Assembly: GCA_008828725.1 (NCBI GenBank)
Contig: MEHQ01000069.1
Span: forward strand, 132,137 to 196,136
Direction: 5' to 3'
DNA: 64,000 bases
Origin: Saccharina japonica
Taxonomy: Eukaryota > Sar > Phaeophyceae > Laminariales > Laminariaceae
In this document: in pieces, positions 1-12,600 of the stretch
Position numbering within the stretch: the first letter of the stretch is position 1
Layout of the letters: each line of letters opens with the position of its first letter
The notes under the pieces: generated by a model
What the model saw: only the letters and a program-made list of their open reading frames with translations
What the model was told of the DNA's origin: nothing
Database searches by the model: none
Position numbers and translations under genes: made by a program

Positions 1-10
1 CTACCACCGT

Positions 11-125
11 ACCTTGGGTTTTAGAGGGAAAATCGACCGGACATTTGTTTACCTTGCGTTTAAGAGGGAAAATCGACCGGGTATTTTATCTTGGTTTTAG
101 AGAAAATATTGATCGGACAGTAAAA
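11..125. repeat. Tandem repeat of about 40 bp, three units
   Basis: TTTTAGAGGGAAAATCGACC recurs at about 20, 60 and 100 with increasing divergence. The array may continue left of the window. Confidence 0.7.
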
Positions 126-1057
126 TAATTTCCAGCTGCTTGAGAGACCCAAATAATGGTGATACTCACTAGCTTGAAGACGCGAGCAATACTTACCTAC
201 TACCTGGTAGAGAATGCGCCTCGCGGAATACTCACAATACTTTTTTTTTCTCGTCTTGGGGGCTGTCATTTAATCCACCGTTCAAAGCATGGAGACGCGA
301 AGATTGGGGTGACGTGAAAACGTTATATCTGCGAGTTCGACGGATTGTTCTTTTCTTCCGAGCTTAGTGAAGTATATACAATACCACTGAATAACCAACA
401 AATAATAAAGAGGTTGTAAAGTGCATACCGGTACATAAGTAGGTAAGACCCTAATCCCTATGGCCGATGTTTGTTCTGTTTCCTCCATACTACCTACGTA
501 CATACATTCGAAGTATAACAACTATTAATAATACTATTAATACTACAACTACTGCAGCAGCAGTAATATTATTATTATTGTTGTTCTGGCTCATGACGGC
601 TGCCCTGTGTCGTGACTCGGGAGTTGAGACGATTTTTCTAAAAACTTTGAAGCAAACCGTTTTCTTTCCATCTTTGCGCGCATGTATTCTCGAATAACAT
701 GGAACACCTTACGTACCAACAGCAGTATGAGTAGTAGTTGAATTTACGAAATTTCGCCAACAAAATAATCGTGTAGTACGTGGTAACCGTAACTCAGATC
801 CCCGGGTCTCTCAGCAGGGGGGACCCCCCCCCCGCCCCCCCATCCTGCCACGTCCACCATTATTTATTTGCCTTTTAGATCACGCGAAAAGGACACAGCG
901 ACACAGACAGCCAGCTGCACTTTCTCTTTCTTTCGCTCGTCGCCTTGCTTTTTTTGCGTTGAACTCTGCCGTTGTTGATGAAATGCAATACATCAACCAA
1001 TACTAAAAAACAAAGTAGGTGTACGTCACAATTACTGCCACACACAAGACATGTATG

Positions 1058-1140
1058 TACCACTCTGGGCGTGCATATAAAGACCGCTTGATCTTCATTT
1101 TGATGTACAAATGGTCCTTATATTCGCGCCCAGAGTGGTA
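1058..1140. mobile_element. 83-bp inverted-repeat MITE (TACCACTCTG termini)
   Basis: The termini TACCACTCTGGGCG and CGCCCAGAGTGGTA are inverted repeats. Relatives of the same size occur at 11579-11661, 15521-15604 and 31007-31089, with ATATAAG just inside the ends, as in many mariner-type MITEs. Confidence 0.7.
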
Positions 1141-1849
1141 TATGATGAGAAAATCTACGTACAGCTAGTATTAATAATGTATTAATAGTATAATAGATAA
1201 GAGAAGGTAACGGTCTTCTAAGTTAAAAAAGTCAGATTAATCGGATGCATTATTTATTGTTGCTCGTTCCTCGCTCCCTACTTCAACATATTATTTACCG
1301 TACAGTATACCAGGTACATGTCATACACACATTTATATAACAAACATACTTAAGATAGCACACCAGCACCCCCCCGTTCGGACGAATTTCCGATCTGACT
1401 TTTTTCCCGACATTCTCGACAGTTCTCGACATACATATCGGGGAGGGAGCTGACGTATTTTTTCAATATTATTAAAACGCCGAGAGAGATATATTATATT
1501 GTGTGTGTGTCTACTGCGTGGAAAAATCTCGACACAAATAAGGAGAGCATTATTTTCATTTTTGTTGTGGAGAAACTCGGCTCGGAATTTCGTCCCGGGG
1601 TGTGCGTTATCTTGATTACAACAGTATCCGGTGTTACTACCATTCCATTGTAGACGCCCACTCTCACTCGACGTCATGCATTCAACACTTGCTGCTTGTG
1701 CGTGTGCGTAGTATACTGTTTGCTGTAAGTACCACTCAACAATCAGTAGTACGTGGGTGTCGTGATTCACGACGTCACGACCCTCGGCTGCGGCGACGTG
1801 GCCAAATAAGACGATACGTACAAAGCAGACCAATCAGTAGTGAGTGCGA

Positions 1850-2220
1850 TTTTTTTTTTTGAGTTCCCTCCCATTTATTATTATTTTCGCCTTTCTTGCT
1901 TTCCTTCTCCCTTTCCTATTCTTATGAATAGTCTTAACTCAGATCCGCGGTCACTAAGTAAGTAGGGTCGTACAATACGTGCCTTGCATTGATATCGCGA
2001 GAAGTTTGGAGTTCCAGCACTTTCTTTCTTTCTTCCCCCATCGACTCGTCGCGTCGAATTGTAATTGTGCCTGCCCACGCTACAATAATAGGCACTCTCG
2101 ACTCTCGACAGTTCAGGTGGTGTCATTGGAGAATAGATATCTTCTTCATAGATAAGAGGGAGACTCGAACCCTTGACATCAACATTCTTAGTATTAACAG
2201 CAGTATTCGAGGTTAACTAC
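1850..2220 (-). mobile_element. tRNA-related SINE, copy 1
   Basis: Read on the minus strand, it begins with a tRNA-like head that keeps a B-box-like GGGTTCGAGTC. The body contains CTTCTCGCGATATCAATGCA, and it ends in GGGAGGGAACTC and an A-run. The body matches the copy at 29.6 kb. Confidence 0.6.
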
Positions 2221-5200
2221 TACTAGCTAGATAGATAGACCACAGGGGCGACCGGTAGATAATATCCTTGGTTCGAGCGGAGTTGAATATCGATTGTTTC
2301 CTGTGCTGCTTTTTCCACACCCCCCCCGTCATTTATCGATTACGTAGCGAAACCAGGCATTTTCATTATTATTGCCCCAGCGCTCTGTCTGGTACTATTA
2401 TCTACCGATAATATGTAGATGGTGCACGTACCGTCCCGTTCGTCTGTGCCAGCAACAACAACCACCACTGCTTGCGCTATGTCCAGTTACAGCTGAGCAG
2501 TACTCGTAGTTAGGAACATCTTTTTTAGGCAATATTGGCGCTGACTGCAGTAAGGGGGACCCCCGGTTTGAGGTACAGTAAGTACACCGAGACTCTGCTC
2601 TGTTTTTTCTACGTACTGATTGACGATGACGCACCGTAGCTCCAATTCCAAAATTCTGAAAAAAAATGCTTCGATTTGTCATCAAATCGCCGTGTCGCGT
2701 TATTTATGTATGTACCTGGTATAATATGCATTTTGTAGAGCCAGAATGGTATACATACAGTACATCTAACTGACGTCATTATATTACCAGAATCTGTCCA
2801 TGTAACAGCAGCAGCAGTATCAATGTATGCGCGTGTTGTATTCACAACACTGACTGGCATTCACCATCAGTCACCATCCCTTTGGGGCTTAGAGGAAAAA
2901 CATGTCGAAATTCACTGAAAATGATGGCCATTCATTGCTGTACGTGCCACATGCGATCCGAACCGTAATAATGCACGGGGCTGGCTTGTAAAACAAGCAC
3001 AAAGCTTGGCGGTTCTCGAACTAACTGCTGCACGCTCTCCTTACAGTGTACACCTGTTGTTGCTGTACCAGTACTACTGACTGTTGTTGTACCATACTCG
3101 TTTCGCTTTCCATTTTATGAGAACGCACTATCGTCGCCTTTTTGGTCGGTATGCAACAAGGCAGTATTAATAGTACTCGTCGTGGCGGTAGTGGTCCCTC
3201 TATAGTGCCGGTATTATTGGCTGGCGCATACCGGCACCATATGCATAGTAGAGGGACCACTTAAAAGTACATGGATGGGTCCTAATAAGGGATAACTCAT
3301 CATCACTCTCATCACAATAATATAGCGTCAGGCCGCACGCAGTCACAAAAAACAGACCCCACTAGGTCTGGAAGTTGCAAAAAAATGTGTGTAATCAATC
3401 ACCCGTGCACCCGTGCGTGGCTAACGAAAAAATGTGCGCTACAAACTTATGTATAATAGTAAAGCAGAGTAAGGTACTGCTGTACGTACATATATATATG
3501 ATACTGTTGCTGTAGTGTGACAAGAAAGTGGTACTGTACATCAATTGCTGTACACAGCACACGGATATGGTATGATATGATACCTGCTTGGACAGGAAAA
3601 ATGGGGAACCCGATTTAGCATGCGCCACAGAAGATGACTATGATTGGTAGTGATACCAGGCAACGGTACTCGCTTCTTGCATACTTGCACCTGGTTTATG
3701 TATGCATGCATACATAGAATGGAACCTCAGAGCACGTGTATGCTCGGCCTATGGGCTATTTTGGAAGGCCATAGCCCATAGTGCCCAGCTATAAATAACG
3801 ATGATATGATAATAGCGAAGGAAAATACGTGAAAATTACGGCCATTCGCCAGGTAGACGGTAGGTAGACCACGCAGCAGACGAAAGCAGCTCACAACAGA
3901 CAGCAGTAGCAGTAGTGTAATAAGACGACAGGGAGAAGGAAATATATCAACAGCGAAATATCGTATCCTTCCATCCTTCCTTGAGGACAGCACAAAAACA
4001 GTCTTATTACTAGTGTGCGGTGAAACATTTCAATGGTTTTGTGGGGCAATCGTGCCTCGAGAGAGTCTCTCGCCATAACAACGGGTGGCGTGCAAATGAC
4101 AGTCTTATCTAGTGTGTCGTGAAGCATTTCAATTGGTTTGTGGGGCAAAATCGTGCCTCGATATTAAAAAACGCCTTTTAAGTTCACGTGGTGAGCGCGG
4201 TTAAAAAACCTTTTTAGACGGAATTGCACATCGTGCACATCGCCATAACGACACCACGTTTCACAAAGAAAAATAAAACGATAACAGAAAAGAAGAAGAT
4301 AATTAAGAAGAAAAGCGACCTTGCAAAGCAAGGCACGCCGCGCAAGTTGTACACAAATGTTTCATCATTATCGCTGCACCCCTTTCTCGCCTCAATACTA
4401 CAACACGCGAATGAAACGGCGGCGATCTCCGACTAGGATCCGGCCACTTTCCAAGAATGAACCCCCTCCCCTCCTCTTTACTCTTTTCTTTCCTATCCCC
4501 TCTCCGTGAAGACAACAGCCGGTATCGTACTATATAATTGTCGATAACGCATGCGAAAAACAAAAGCTGTAGAAAATACAAGACACCGCGCAAACATTCC
4601 TGGTGTACAGATTCACCAGTCATATACGCACGCAGCAGGGATACCGGCACGAGACCCCCCACCTCCAAAACCCGTTTTGATCCTAAAAACTCCGGTGACA
4701 ACGCCCCCATGCCATAACGACACGAACGAGGGTTGACGCGGAGGCGGCGTGGCACACTCCCCCTTTCCCGCTCCCGCCCCCTCTCCACTATCAACTCCCT
4801 TCGAAAAACGCCAAGGCGCAACGACGAGGCTAAGACTATAGGCGCGGTTACGCCATGACTCAGGAGCACACATTGCCGCCGCTGCCGGCTCCCCACCCCG
4901 GCTGTCCTACAGGGAATAAATTCGAACCTGCCCCCCCCCCCCCCCCCCCCCGCCCCCCCCCCCGGCCGGCCTACAGGGAAAAAATTCGAACCTCCCCCCC
5001 CCCCCCCTCTCACCCATACTACCCTGTCCCCGTCGCATCCTCATTGATACATTCGCATCAACTTGATTTTTTTTTTGTCAAGTCACATACACCTCTTGCA
5101 AAATACATACCTTTGTAATTCAAAAGTGGTAAGTATGTCGGTGGGTACTGTATCGTCTACGGTAACAAGGGCCAGAAAGAACCCCCCATCTAATCCCTCT

Positions 5201-6565
5201 CTCCCCCTTTCGCCTACTAGACGAATCAGGTAAGCGAACCAACTTTTTTTTTTCAAATCTCAAAACCTTTCAAACGAAACGTAAGAAATCCAAAGGGAAG
5301 AAAAGAGAGAAAAACAAAACAAAACAAAACACCAAAGCACGGCCAACCGCTTAAAACGTGGTGCATACGGTGCGACACCATGAAACCTCAACTCCAACCT
5401 CTCTCCGACACAACTGCCGACCCCCCCCGCCCTATTTTTCATAACAACCCCACCCCCCTCCCCGCGTCTCTTGCCACCCCTTCCGCACAAAGGGAAAATA
5501 GAATGACCTCATTTTTTACTCTTTTTAACTCGGGAAAACTCGGGAGCGCGCTTGTTTATATTCATCGAATTTCTTTATTCTGCTTCTAACGGGAAAGGAC
5601 AGTAAAAGCCGGAGGGGCAAAACAAAAGAACAAGGCTGAGCCATGACGACCATCCCGCCCCGAGCCGAGCCCTCCCTTCCCCCCCCCCCCCGGCAAACCC
5701 GGCCAACGTTCCTCCTAGGTTGCAGGAAACCAAGTACTCAAAACACAAAACACGGAAACACCAAACCCAAATCAGTGCTCTTGTGCGCTCTGCTCTCTAC
5801 CTCAAGCACGCCCCCCCCCCTCATCATTCGTATTTTTCTTTTTTTGCAAACTTCTATTAACCACCCTATGATAAAACATATTTATTTGCCCACCCCGCCT
5901 CCCGACGATATTAATAAGCACCCCGGGGCGGCAGAGGTGATGCTACTCCCGCAGGCATTGATTGCCGTGCGTACGCAAAAGCAATAGTCAAGTCCGTGTT
6001 CACGCATCGCGCGACGTATACATACCACGGAAGAAAAGAAAAGAAAACGGAATTTCATTCTACACAACGTGCCAAAAATACACTGCCCGCCCCCCCCCCC
6101 CTCTCCCTCCTGATAATATTTATCTTTAGACGGGGGAGGTTGGCGGGGGCGAGGGGGGGGGAGGGGGGTGGGGGGCGGGAAGGGGGGAGGGAGGGGGGGG
6201 TGTGTGGGAGGGGGGGAGGGGAGAGGAGAACGCGGGGGCGCGTGCAGCAATACTACGTGCACAGCTGCCTACAACACTCCCTCCTGTACTTCACGTTCTA
6301 CTTCCCATCCGTCCCACCACACCTTTACGAGCACGCCTAAAAAAGTCAACCTACCGCTGTGTGCCTCGTCTCGCGTGGTTGACCCGATACATATTTTCAT
6401 TGCCCACGAGGGAAAGGAAAATAAAAAACGGGCAACCAACAAGCGAGTACGTAATATAGACACGCCAACGAAACATCTAAAAAAAAGAAGTAGGAAAAGA
6501 AAAAAAAACTAAAATGACGCACCCACAAAATTCAACCATCCCCAGGGTTGGTTACTACCCCAGCC

Positions 6566-6733
6566 ATGGCGCGCGCGACAAAATCCCCGAGCGGCAAAAA
6601 ACGAGTAAAAGTTTACGATGAGCCTTCGCCCGCAAGGTTTGCCTTCTCTCTTCCAGCGGACCAACTAAAACTCGACACAGCCCCCGATATTTTGGTCCTA
6701 GCTATTGTTCGAGGCGGTATTATAGTAATTTAA
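6566..6733 (+). CDS. Possible first exon of an unrecognised gene
   Basis: An ATG opens a 55-codon frame starting MARATKSPSGKKRVKVYDE and continuing with a balanced, protein-like composition (ARFAFSLPADQLKLD). It is unlike the surrounding poly-purine and poly-C frames. A weak GT donor is possible near 6717. No continuation was established, and it may be chance. Confidence 0.25.
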   Translation: MARATKSPSGKKRVKVYDEPSPARFAFSLPADQLKLDTAPDILVLAIVRGGIIVI

Positions 6734-6875
6734 TTACACGTCATTGCTGTACTGCCTTACTGCTGCTGCTCATTGTTGTACTGCCTTACTGCTGCTGTCA
6801 ATTGAGCGTCACACTACACTCATCCCTGTCATTCTCTCAACACGCCCACTCACACGCCCCCCCCCCCCCCCCCCA

Positions 6876-6907
<32 letters not shown>

Positions 6908-7031
6908 ACATCCCGCGCGCTATTACCCACGGCCAGCGCACGGCGAGGCATCGATCGTTATGTACGTCGATTGTGTCCCGGCTATTTTATGTACTCACGG
7001 GAGGCACTGCTGTACGGCATGTCACACAACC

Positions 7032-7164
7032 ATGTCTTTTGGTTCTGCCCCCTGCTCCTCCGGTGCACCGGCCGCGGCAAGCCGCAACCAGCGCAACAAC
7101 CCATTGACAAATTTTTATGTCTTCCTCCTTTTGCGCAATCATCGACGAAAAACATTCACCAGAG
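7032..7164 (+). CDS. Possible exon of an unrecognised gene
   Basis: An ATG frame reads MSFGSAPCSSGAPAAASRNQ and then NPLTNFYVFLLLRNHRRK before a GT dinucleotide at 7165 that is followed by a long C-run. The basic/aromatic segment looks protein-like. There is no family match and no confirmed next exon; a link to the candidate exon 300 bp upstream is possible but unproven. Confidence 0.2.
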
Positions 7165-7402
7165 AGGTATTATACCAACAATCCCTCCCCCCCCCCCCCC
7201 CCCCCCCTCTGCCTACCCTGCCTGTTGTGGCACGTACTGCTACTTATTCTGCTGTAGTAATGCTACAAGAAAGTTGGGTCAGTCACGTACAGTACCTACC
7301 TGTTGTGCGTGCTGTGTTCCTCGATTTTAAGAGGCAGACGACGAGCTACTTCTGTTTGTATAACAATATATTTTCGACCCCCATCCCCCCCCCCCCCCCC
7401 CC

Positions 7403-7423
7403 NNNNNNNNNNNNNNNNNNNNN
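7403..7423. other. Assembly gap inside a C-run
   Basis: Twenty-one N bases have C-runs on both sides, so the assembler probably failed on the homopolymer. The true length is unknown. Confidence 0.95.
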
Positions 7424-8164
7424 CCCCCCCCCCCCCGGCCCCCCCGCCCCCCTCGCCTACCCGGTAAGTAGGCATGTATACCTCAACGCCGCTCACGTCC
7501 ACCCAAAATAGATCTATACACGTATCATCATATTATCATAGCGTGAGAGCAATCATTTTAGAAGACGTTCCGCTCTGTCCGTGCTAACAAAAACAAGAAA
7601 GAAAAAACAAGTGTATAAAAGGGATTGACGAGTGATAGTATGCACCGACATCATAAGTCAATGGAGCTCAAATCATCACAAATCAAATCAAAACCGACAA
7701 AAATAAAAGCAAAAACGGATCGTATACAGGTACACAACGTCATTAATTCCGTATCGATTACACGAAACCATTGAAAAAAGAAACAAAAAAAAGAAGAAAA
7801 AATGAAAAAAAAAACGTCACTCAAGTTGTTCACGAATTTCAATATGAAGGCTTGCAGGAGAGCAAATCTTACCGTATGTACTACAAAAAGTATACGAACG
7901 AGGACGTATACCCATTATACAGGAAAACAGATGAAAAGCAAAAAAAACAATACGTACGTACGTAACCCCCAAATGTCATCATCTTTCACCGTATCACGGT
8001 CACACTATCACACCATCTTTTTATCATTCATTCATACAACAGATTTGACAGAATCACCCAACAAGGGATTTTACTGAAGACTATAAAAAGACAGATAGAT
8101 AGACAAGACACCCACCGATCTCTCTCTCTCACAGCCCCGCCCCTGCTTCCCGCCCCCTCTGCTC

Positions 8165-9322
8165 TTAGCACGACGTGCTCAGCCTCAGTCTGTACATGCC
8201 GCCTGATACACACCTCCTCCCCGGAGGCGCGATGACGCGCGGAGTGCGAAGCGTCGTTGCCTTGAAGAACACAGCAGGCGGCCCAGCCCCAGCAGACGGG
8301 ACGCTCTTTTCGGCAGCAGCAGCAGCTGGAGCCCGCAGACCGGCACGCGGCCGCATCCCCATCATCGTCCCGCGGTCTCCCTCTCTCGCATCTCCCGAGT
8401 TCAAGTCGGGGCCTCGGCGGCCTGGGGCGGGAGAGGAACGGCCGTCGGAAGGCCGAGCCGAGCACGCCACTGCCGGGGCAGGCGCAAAGCGGATGGGAGC
8501 AGATGGAGCCGCTGATCGCCCCACATGAGCGCTCATACCCCCCCTTGCTGATTGCCCTCCTCTGCTGCTGCTGCTGCTGCGGCAGCTGCTGCTGATATTT
8601 TTGCTAATGCCGTTGTCCACCACGCCTCTTCTATTGTTGCTGTCGCATCGCTCCTCCTTCACGCCCTCCAACTGGAAGAGGCAGTCCACGTCCTCGTCCT
8701 CGAACCCCCCCTCCTCCCCCTCCTCCTGCTCCTCGTCGTCATAGCAGGGCGTGACAGAAGGGGTAGCGATCTCCCGCTCCGCCTCGATCGCTGATGCTCT
8801 TGTAGTTGTTTTCCCGTTGGAAGGAGCAGCGACCACTGCCTGAGAAGCCTGAGCCTCAAGAATGGGGGTTGCATACCGACGAGACCCGCGGTTGAGGGAG
8901 GCGCGCACCTGAGCCGGGTCACAGCCCGCCTCGAAGACACCCGCGTACTCGGACACTGCTGCCGTGCTGGGCGAGTAGTCGACGCTCCCGGCGCCCCCAC
9001 TCCCTGCCGCTCCCGCCACCACGTCGTAGTACATAATGGGCATAACCGCTCGCTTGGGGCGAGGGGCCGTGAGGCGGAGAGGGGCGAAGCCCATGCCCGC
9101 CTCGGCGGTGACTGCGCCGCGCAGGGAGCACGGCACGACCAGGGTGGACGGGGAGGAGCGGAGGCCGAACATTATAGGGATTCTGGTGTGGGGAGAGCTG
9201 GTGCGGTGCTCAGCTGATGATAAGCCACGCGGGTGTGATGTTGTTGCTGCTCCGGCAGATTCCCAGTTGGTGACACTCGGAGTTCGCTCGGCCTCTCGAA
9301 GGAAAAAGAACCAATTTTTCAC
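8165..9322 (-). CDS. Single-exon protein of unknown function, Ser/Ala/Gly-rich with an acidic patch
   Basis: An uninterrupted 385-codon minus-strand frame ends in TAA at 8165-8167. It is the only long open frame in the window that is not homopolymer-derived. An ATG at 9172 (residue 51, MFGLRSSPS) is an equally plausible start, giving 335 aa; the first 50 residues look less protein-like. No domain is recognised. Visible features are a basic PRPKRAV stretch near residue 88, a moderately complex central block around residues 95-175 (including GCDPAQVRASLNRGSRRY), a strongly acidic stretch near 196-213 (DDEEQEEGEEGGFEDEDVD) and a Ser/Arg/Gly/Pro-rich C-terminal half. The composition suggests a disordered, possibly nuclear protein; that is inference. 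GC content is higher than the surroundings. It diverges from the phosphate-exporter gene, with 357 bp between the outermost start codons. An upstream first exon cannot be excluded. Confidence 0.6.
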   Translation of the reverse strand: MKNWFFFLREAERTPSVTNWESAGAATTSHPRGLSSAEHRTSSPHTRIPIMFGLRSSPSTLVVPCSLRGAVTAEAGMGFAPLRLTAPRPKRAVMPIMYYDVVAGAAGSGGAGSVDYSPSTAAVSEYAGVFEAGCDPAQVRASLNRGSRRYATPILEAQASQAVVAAPSNGKTTTRASAIEAEREIATPSVTPCYDDEEQEEGEEGGFEDEDVDCLFQLEGVKEERCDSNNRRGVVDNGISKNISSSCRSSSSSRGGQSARGGMSAHVGRSAAPSAPIRFAPAPAVACSARPSDGRSSPAPGRRGPDLNSGDAREGDRGTMMGMRPRAGLRAPAAAAAEKSVPSAGAGPPAVFFKATTLRTPRVIAPPGRRCVSGGMYRLRLSTSC

Positions 9323-9679
9323 TCGAAGACACGAGGTAGGAGGGAAAAGCTAAGCTAACGGGGAAAGGAGAAGAAATAAGGAAATGGGTGGGCGCTGCCT
9401 CTCCGGGACGATGCAGTCGATGCTCCCGTGTAGCTGCCGCGTCTGACGTGGATGTTCTTGGGGTCGCTGTGTGTGCAGTGGTGTAGGTGTTGTTGTGGTG
9501 ATGATGTGTGGGCCAGACTGAGAATATTCCATCCCCTGACTAACAACGCCTTCTAGATAATTCGGATGTTTTATACGTAGCCGTGCACGACATTTTCATC
9601 TGCATTCCTCCGCGCTACGCTCTGCTGCTCTGTGTCTGTACGTCCGTACGTCTCCAGTCTGTCGGCTGGGAACACAACG
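9323..9679. promoter_or_regulatory. Divergent intergenic region, presumed shared promoter
   Basis: This 357-bp gap lies between the start codons of two divergently oriented genes, so it should hold both transcription starts (or 507 bp if the minus-strand gene begins at 9172). No TATA box or clear duplicated operator-like motif was seen. The call rests on position only. Confidence 0.3.
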
Positions 9680-12600
9680 ATGGGTCGTTTCGCTCAGGTG
9701 AGCTGCTGTACGATATAGCCAACATGCTCGCCTGTACACTCAGCACAGCACCGAACGGCATTGTACTTCCTTTTGGGACTGGAGGTCGATTCGGCACAAG
9801 CGTGATCGTGATCGATGATGAGACAGGTCTCTTTCTCTCTTTGTTCTTCGAAAACGAGATGCTTTCGGCCTCGAATCTCGGTTCGTTTTTTGGTTCACGA
9901 ATAAGCTCGTTGTGCAGTGTGCAGTGTCCACAGACGAACGGCAGCGACTATGCCACACCAACAGCCACCTCCTTTCTCTGTGCTCTTCTCTGTGCGTGCC
10001 TTTTATCCACCTTTGCATGCACCTCAATCATCTGCTGCGTCCTGCTTCTGCTCCTCTCTCTCCTCGTCTAACAGGAGAGTCACACGGACTTGCGGGAGTG
10101 GTACGTGCATTGCCTCGACTTTCGGACTCTCAAACGCCGCCTAATCGACGATCCCCCGGACCCGTACGATGACCACCCTTCCATGGCGGGACCGACTGAA
10201 GCGCCAGCATCAACAGCCTCAGGTGACGCGAGAGATTCCGCACCAAGAAGCTCCTCCTCCGCTACTTCGCCCGGTGGTGGTGGTCGGAGCCACCTGGCCG
10301 ATCCTGAGCGGGACGGTTTAGGGGCATCGTCGGCGGGCGAGGGCAACGGCGGTGCTCGGGAAGGATGGAGGATGCAAGGGGGGGAGGGGGGAGAAGATGC
10401 GAGAGTGGTCGGAGGGATTCAGGTCGTGTTCCCGAATCCGTCGAGCAGGGTGTTCGTGTTCGAGCTTAACCAGGTGGGTACCGTGTGCATGTCATCTGCC
10501 ACGCATCTTGTGGCAACGGCATCAGCGTACCAGCTATTCTCAAGTCTGTAGTCTCTAGTCTGTACTTACGAGGTGGTATATACCCAAGGTTACAGGAGTA
10601 GTGCAAGGGATACCGGTACTCTACGTACTTGCTGTACTGGCACAGATGTAGTACAACGCGAACGTACGCTCAACTGCTGCTCCATTGTCGGATGTTCTCA
10701 TTGTACGTACGAGTACGTATCAAACGCGACTTGAAAAGACGAACGAACATGGAGTGTTCCTCGTCCCTTTTGTGCAAGTAGAGATCGTACGTGAGAAGGG
10801 AGAAGCGCTGCTGCTGTCTCGCCAACTGACTTCTGTGCTCGTATACAACAGGTGATAATGTGATCTACATTGCCATTGATCTCATGTGTTGTTGCACAAC
10901 TCTTTGGGTGTACCCTTGGTGTACCAGCTAACTGGTACTGCTATCATACCTGCTGTTCTTGTAGTTCCGATGCTAACGTCAACGTTGTCACCCCCCCCAA
11001 CCCCCAACCCAGTCGCAACGTCGCAACGCACCGTACGAGCGAGTATATACTTGCTGTCTTGCTGTACAAGCAGTATGGATTTCACTTCTTCTGTCGACCC
11101 TTCGCCTCTGAAATCCTCCCACGCATGGCCGGGAGACGACGGCAGTTTAGGCCTGTGACGAACGGCCGTGTATACTTGAGATAGTGCAGCAGTAGTAGTA
11201 GTTTTAGTGTGATATGTGGGAGTTCCTACAGGTACGACGAGGTATATATATACTCGTATATAGTAGGTGTCACTGACGACGCCCGAAACTACTGGTATGC
11301 CAAGGGTATGCTAGTATGTCGCCTCTTGACGGGTTTTCGCTGAAATCCCATCGTAGAATGTGCTGGTACCACGGACCACGGTCGGTACCAGGCCGTCGTA
11401 GTCAACATCGAATCAACGCGGGTATCACGTCATAAATACAAATTAGGACCAGGTATCCTCGTGTATACGGCTATACTACCAGGTAAACACTGCTGTTAAC
11501 TGCTGGTATGCTGGTATGTCGCCTCTTGACGGCTTTTTAGTAGTTTACCACTCTGATCCGAAACTATTAATAGTAGGCTACCACTCTGAGCCGAAATCTA
11601 AGGACCATTTCAATTAAATGTTAAAGTACAGAATGCCCTTATATTCCGGGTCAGAGTGGGAAGGAGGCGTTGTCTCCTTGCTTCCTGCTGCTATTCATAG
11701 GCGAGTGTCCGAGTAGACCATGCCGGTATGCCGGTACGTACACGAGTGCGAAACGGACCACCAATGCGCTGTTTGTTGCACCTCTGCCTCGCAGCCGCAC
11801 AGCGGTCAACCAGTCCCCGACCGTTTTGCGGCGACCTCGCGCTCGGCCCTACGCTGGCGTTGCATTGCGCCGCTTACTGCTACCTGGTACTGGTACGGCA
11901 ACGTAACGGTATACCAGTACAGCAGTATAGTAACTGGCCTGGCGGTGGCGTTTGATTCTTGGCACTCCACTCCACCCCCTCCCCCTCTCTCGAGCTGTCC
12001 TTTTTCGCAGCGAAACATGAAAACTATCGGCGGCATACTCTTAATCCGTTACGTTTTGTAATATGTACGATGTTAATACTTGGATCTTGTACGAAAGTCT
12101 CGCAATGACTGCGAGTAGAACACGAACCTGGGGTGGTGGGGTGGTGCTGGATGTTGCTGGGAAGCAATGATGTCGGGTGACAGCCAAAAAATAGCAAAAT
12201 GGCTCCGTCCTTGCGAAAGCAATGCCGATTTACATACGTTTGGCGAGTTCATGTTTAGGGATAATTACCGCACAAACAGGGGACATTTAGGAGACATCCC
12301 CGCTACGATCGAAACTCACCTCCGTGAGGCATGGCTTACAGGTAGCACGCCAATTGTTGTATATATGAGTTGCCCGCGTGGCCAACGGGGGTGGCGATGA
12401 AAGGGTCGAAGCTCTCGCACACACCAGTGTGCTAAGACTTATTGGCTGGCCAAGTACCGGTATCCATCGTCCTTGTCGCATGACTTGATCAGATCTCACG
12501 GCAATTCAAATGTGGCGACCAACGGAGCTTCCCGGTTCCCGGAGAGAAAATGCAGGGGTTTGCTACAGATATAAAAAGTACGTGGTACTGGTATGATATG

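Larger units (their letters stand above)
126..8164. other. Repeat-rich region without a confirmed gene
   Basis: Apart from the MITE, SINE and candidate exons listed separately, this holds AT-rich unique-looking sequence (2.3-4.2 kb), purine/pyrimidine strand-asymmetric low-complexity stretches with long C- or G-runs (4.4-7.5 kb) and nothing further that I can support as coding. Confidence 0.5.

Noticed and set aside
4303..5013. 236-codon minus-strand frame
   Set aside because: Its length comes from poly-G/poly-C stretches encoding Gly runs. There is no balanced composition and no splice support.
6744..7511. 255-codon proline-rich frame
   Set aside because: It is mostly translation of C-runs and an N gap.
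9583..10071. 162-codon frame overlapping exon 1 of the exporter
   Set aside because: It is a different frame through the 5' region and intron 1. MGRFAQ plus exon 2 fits the SPX start far better.
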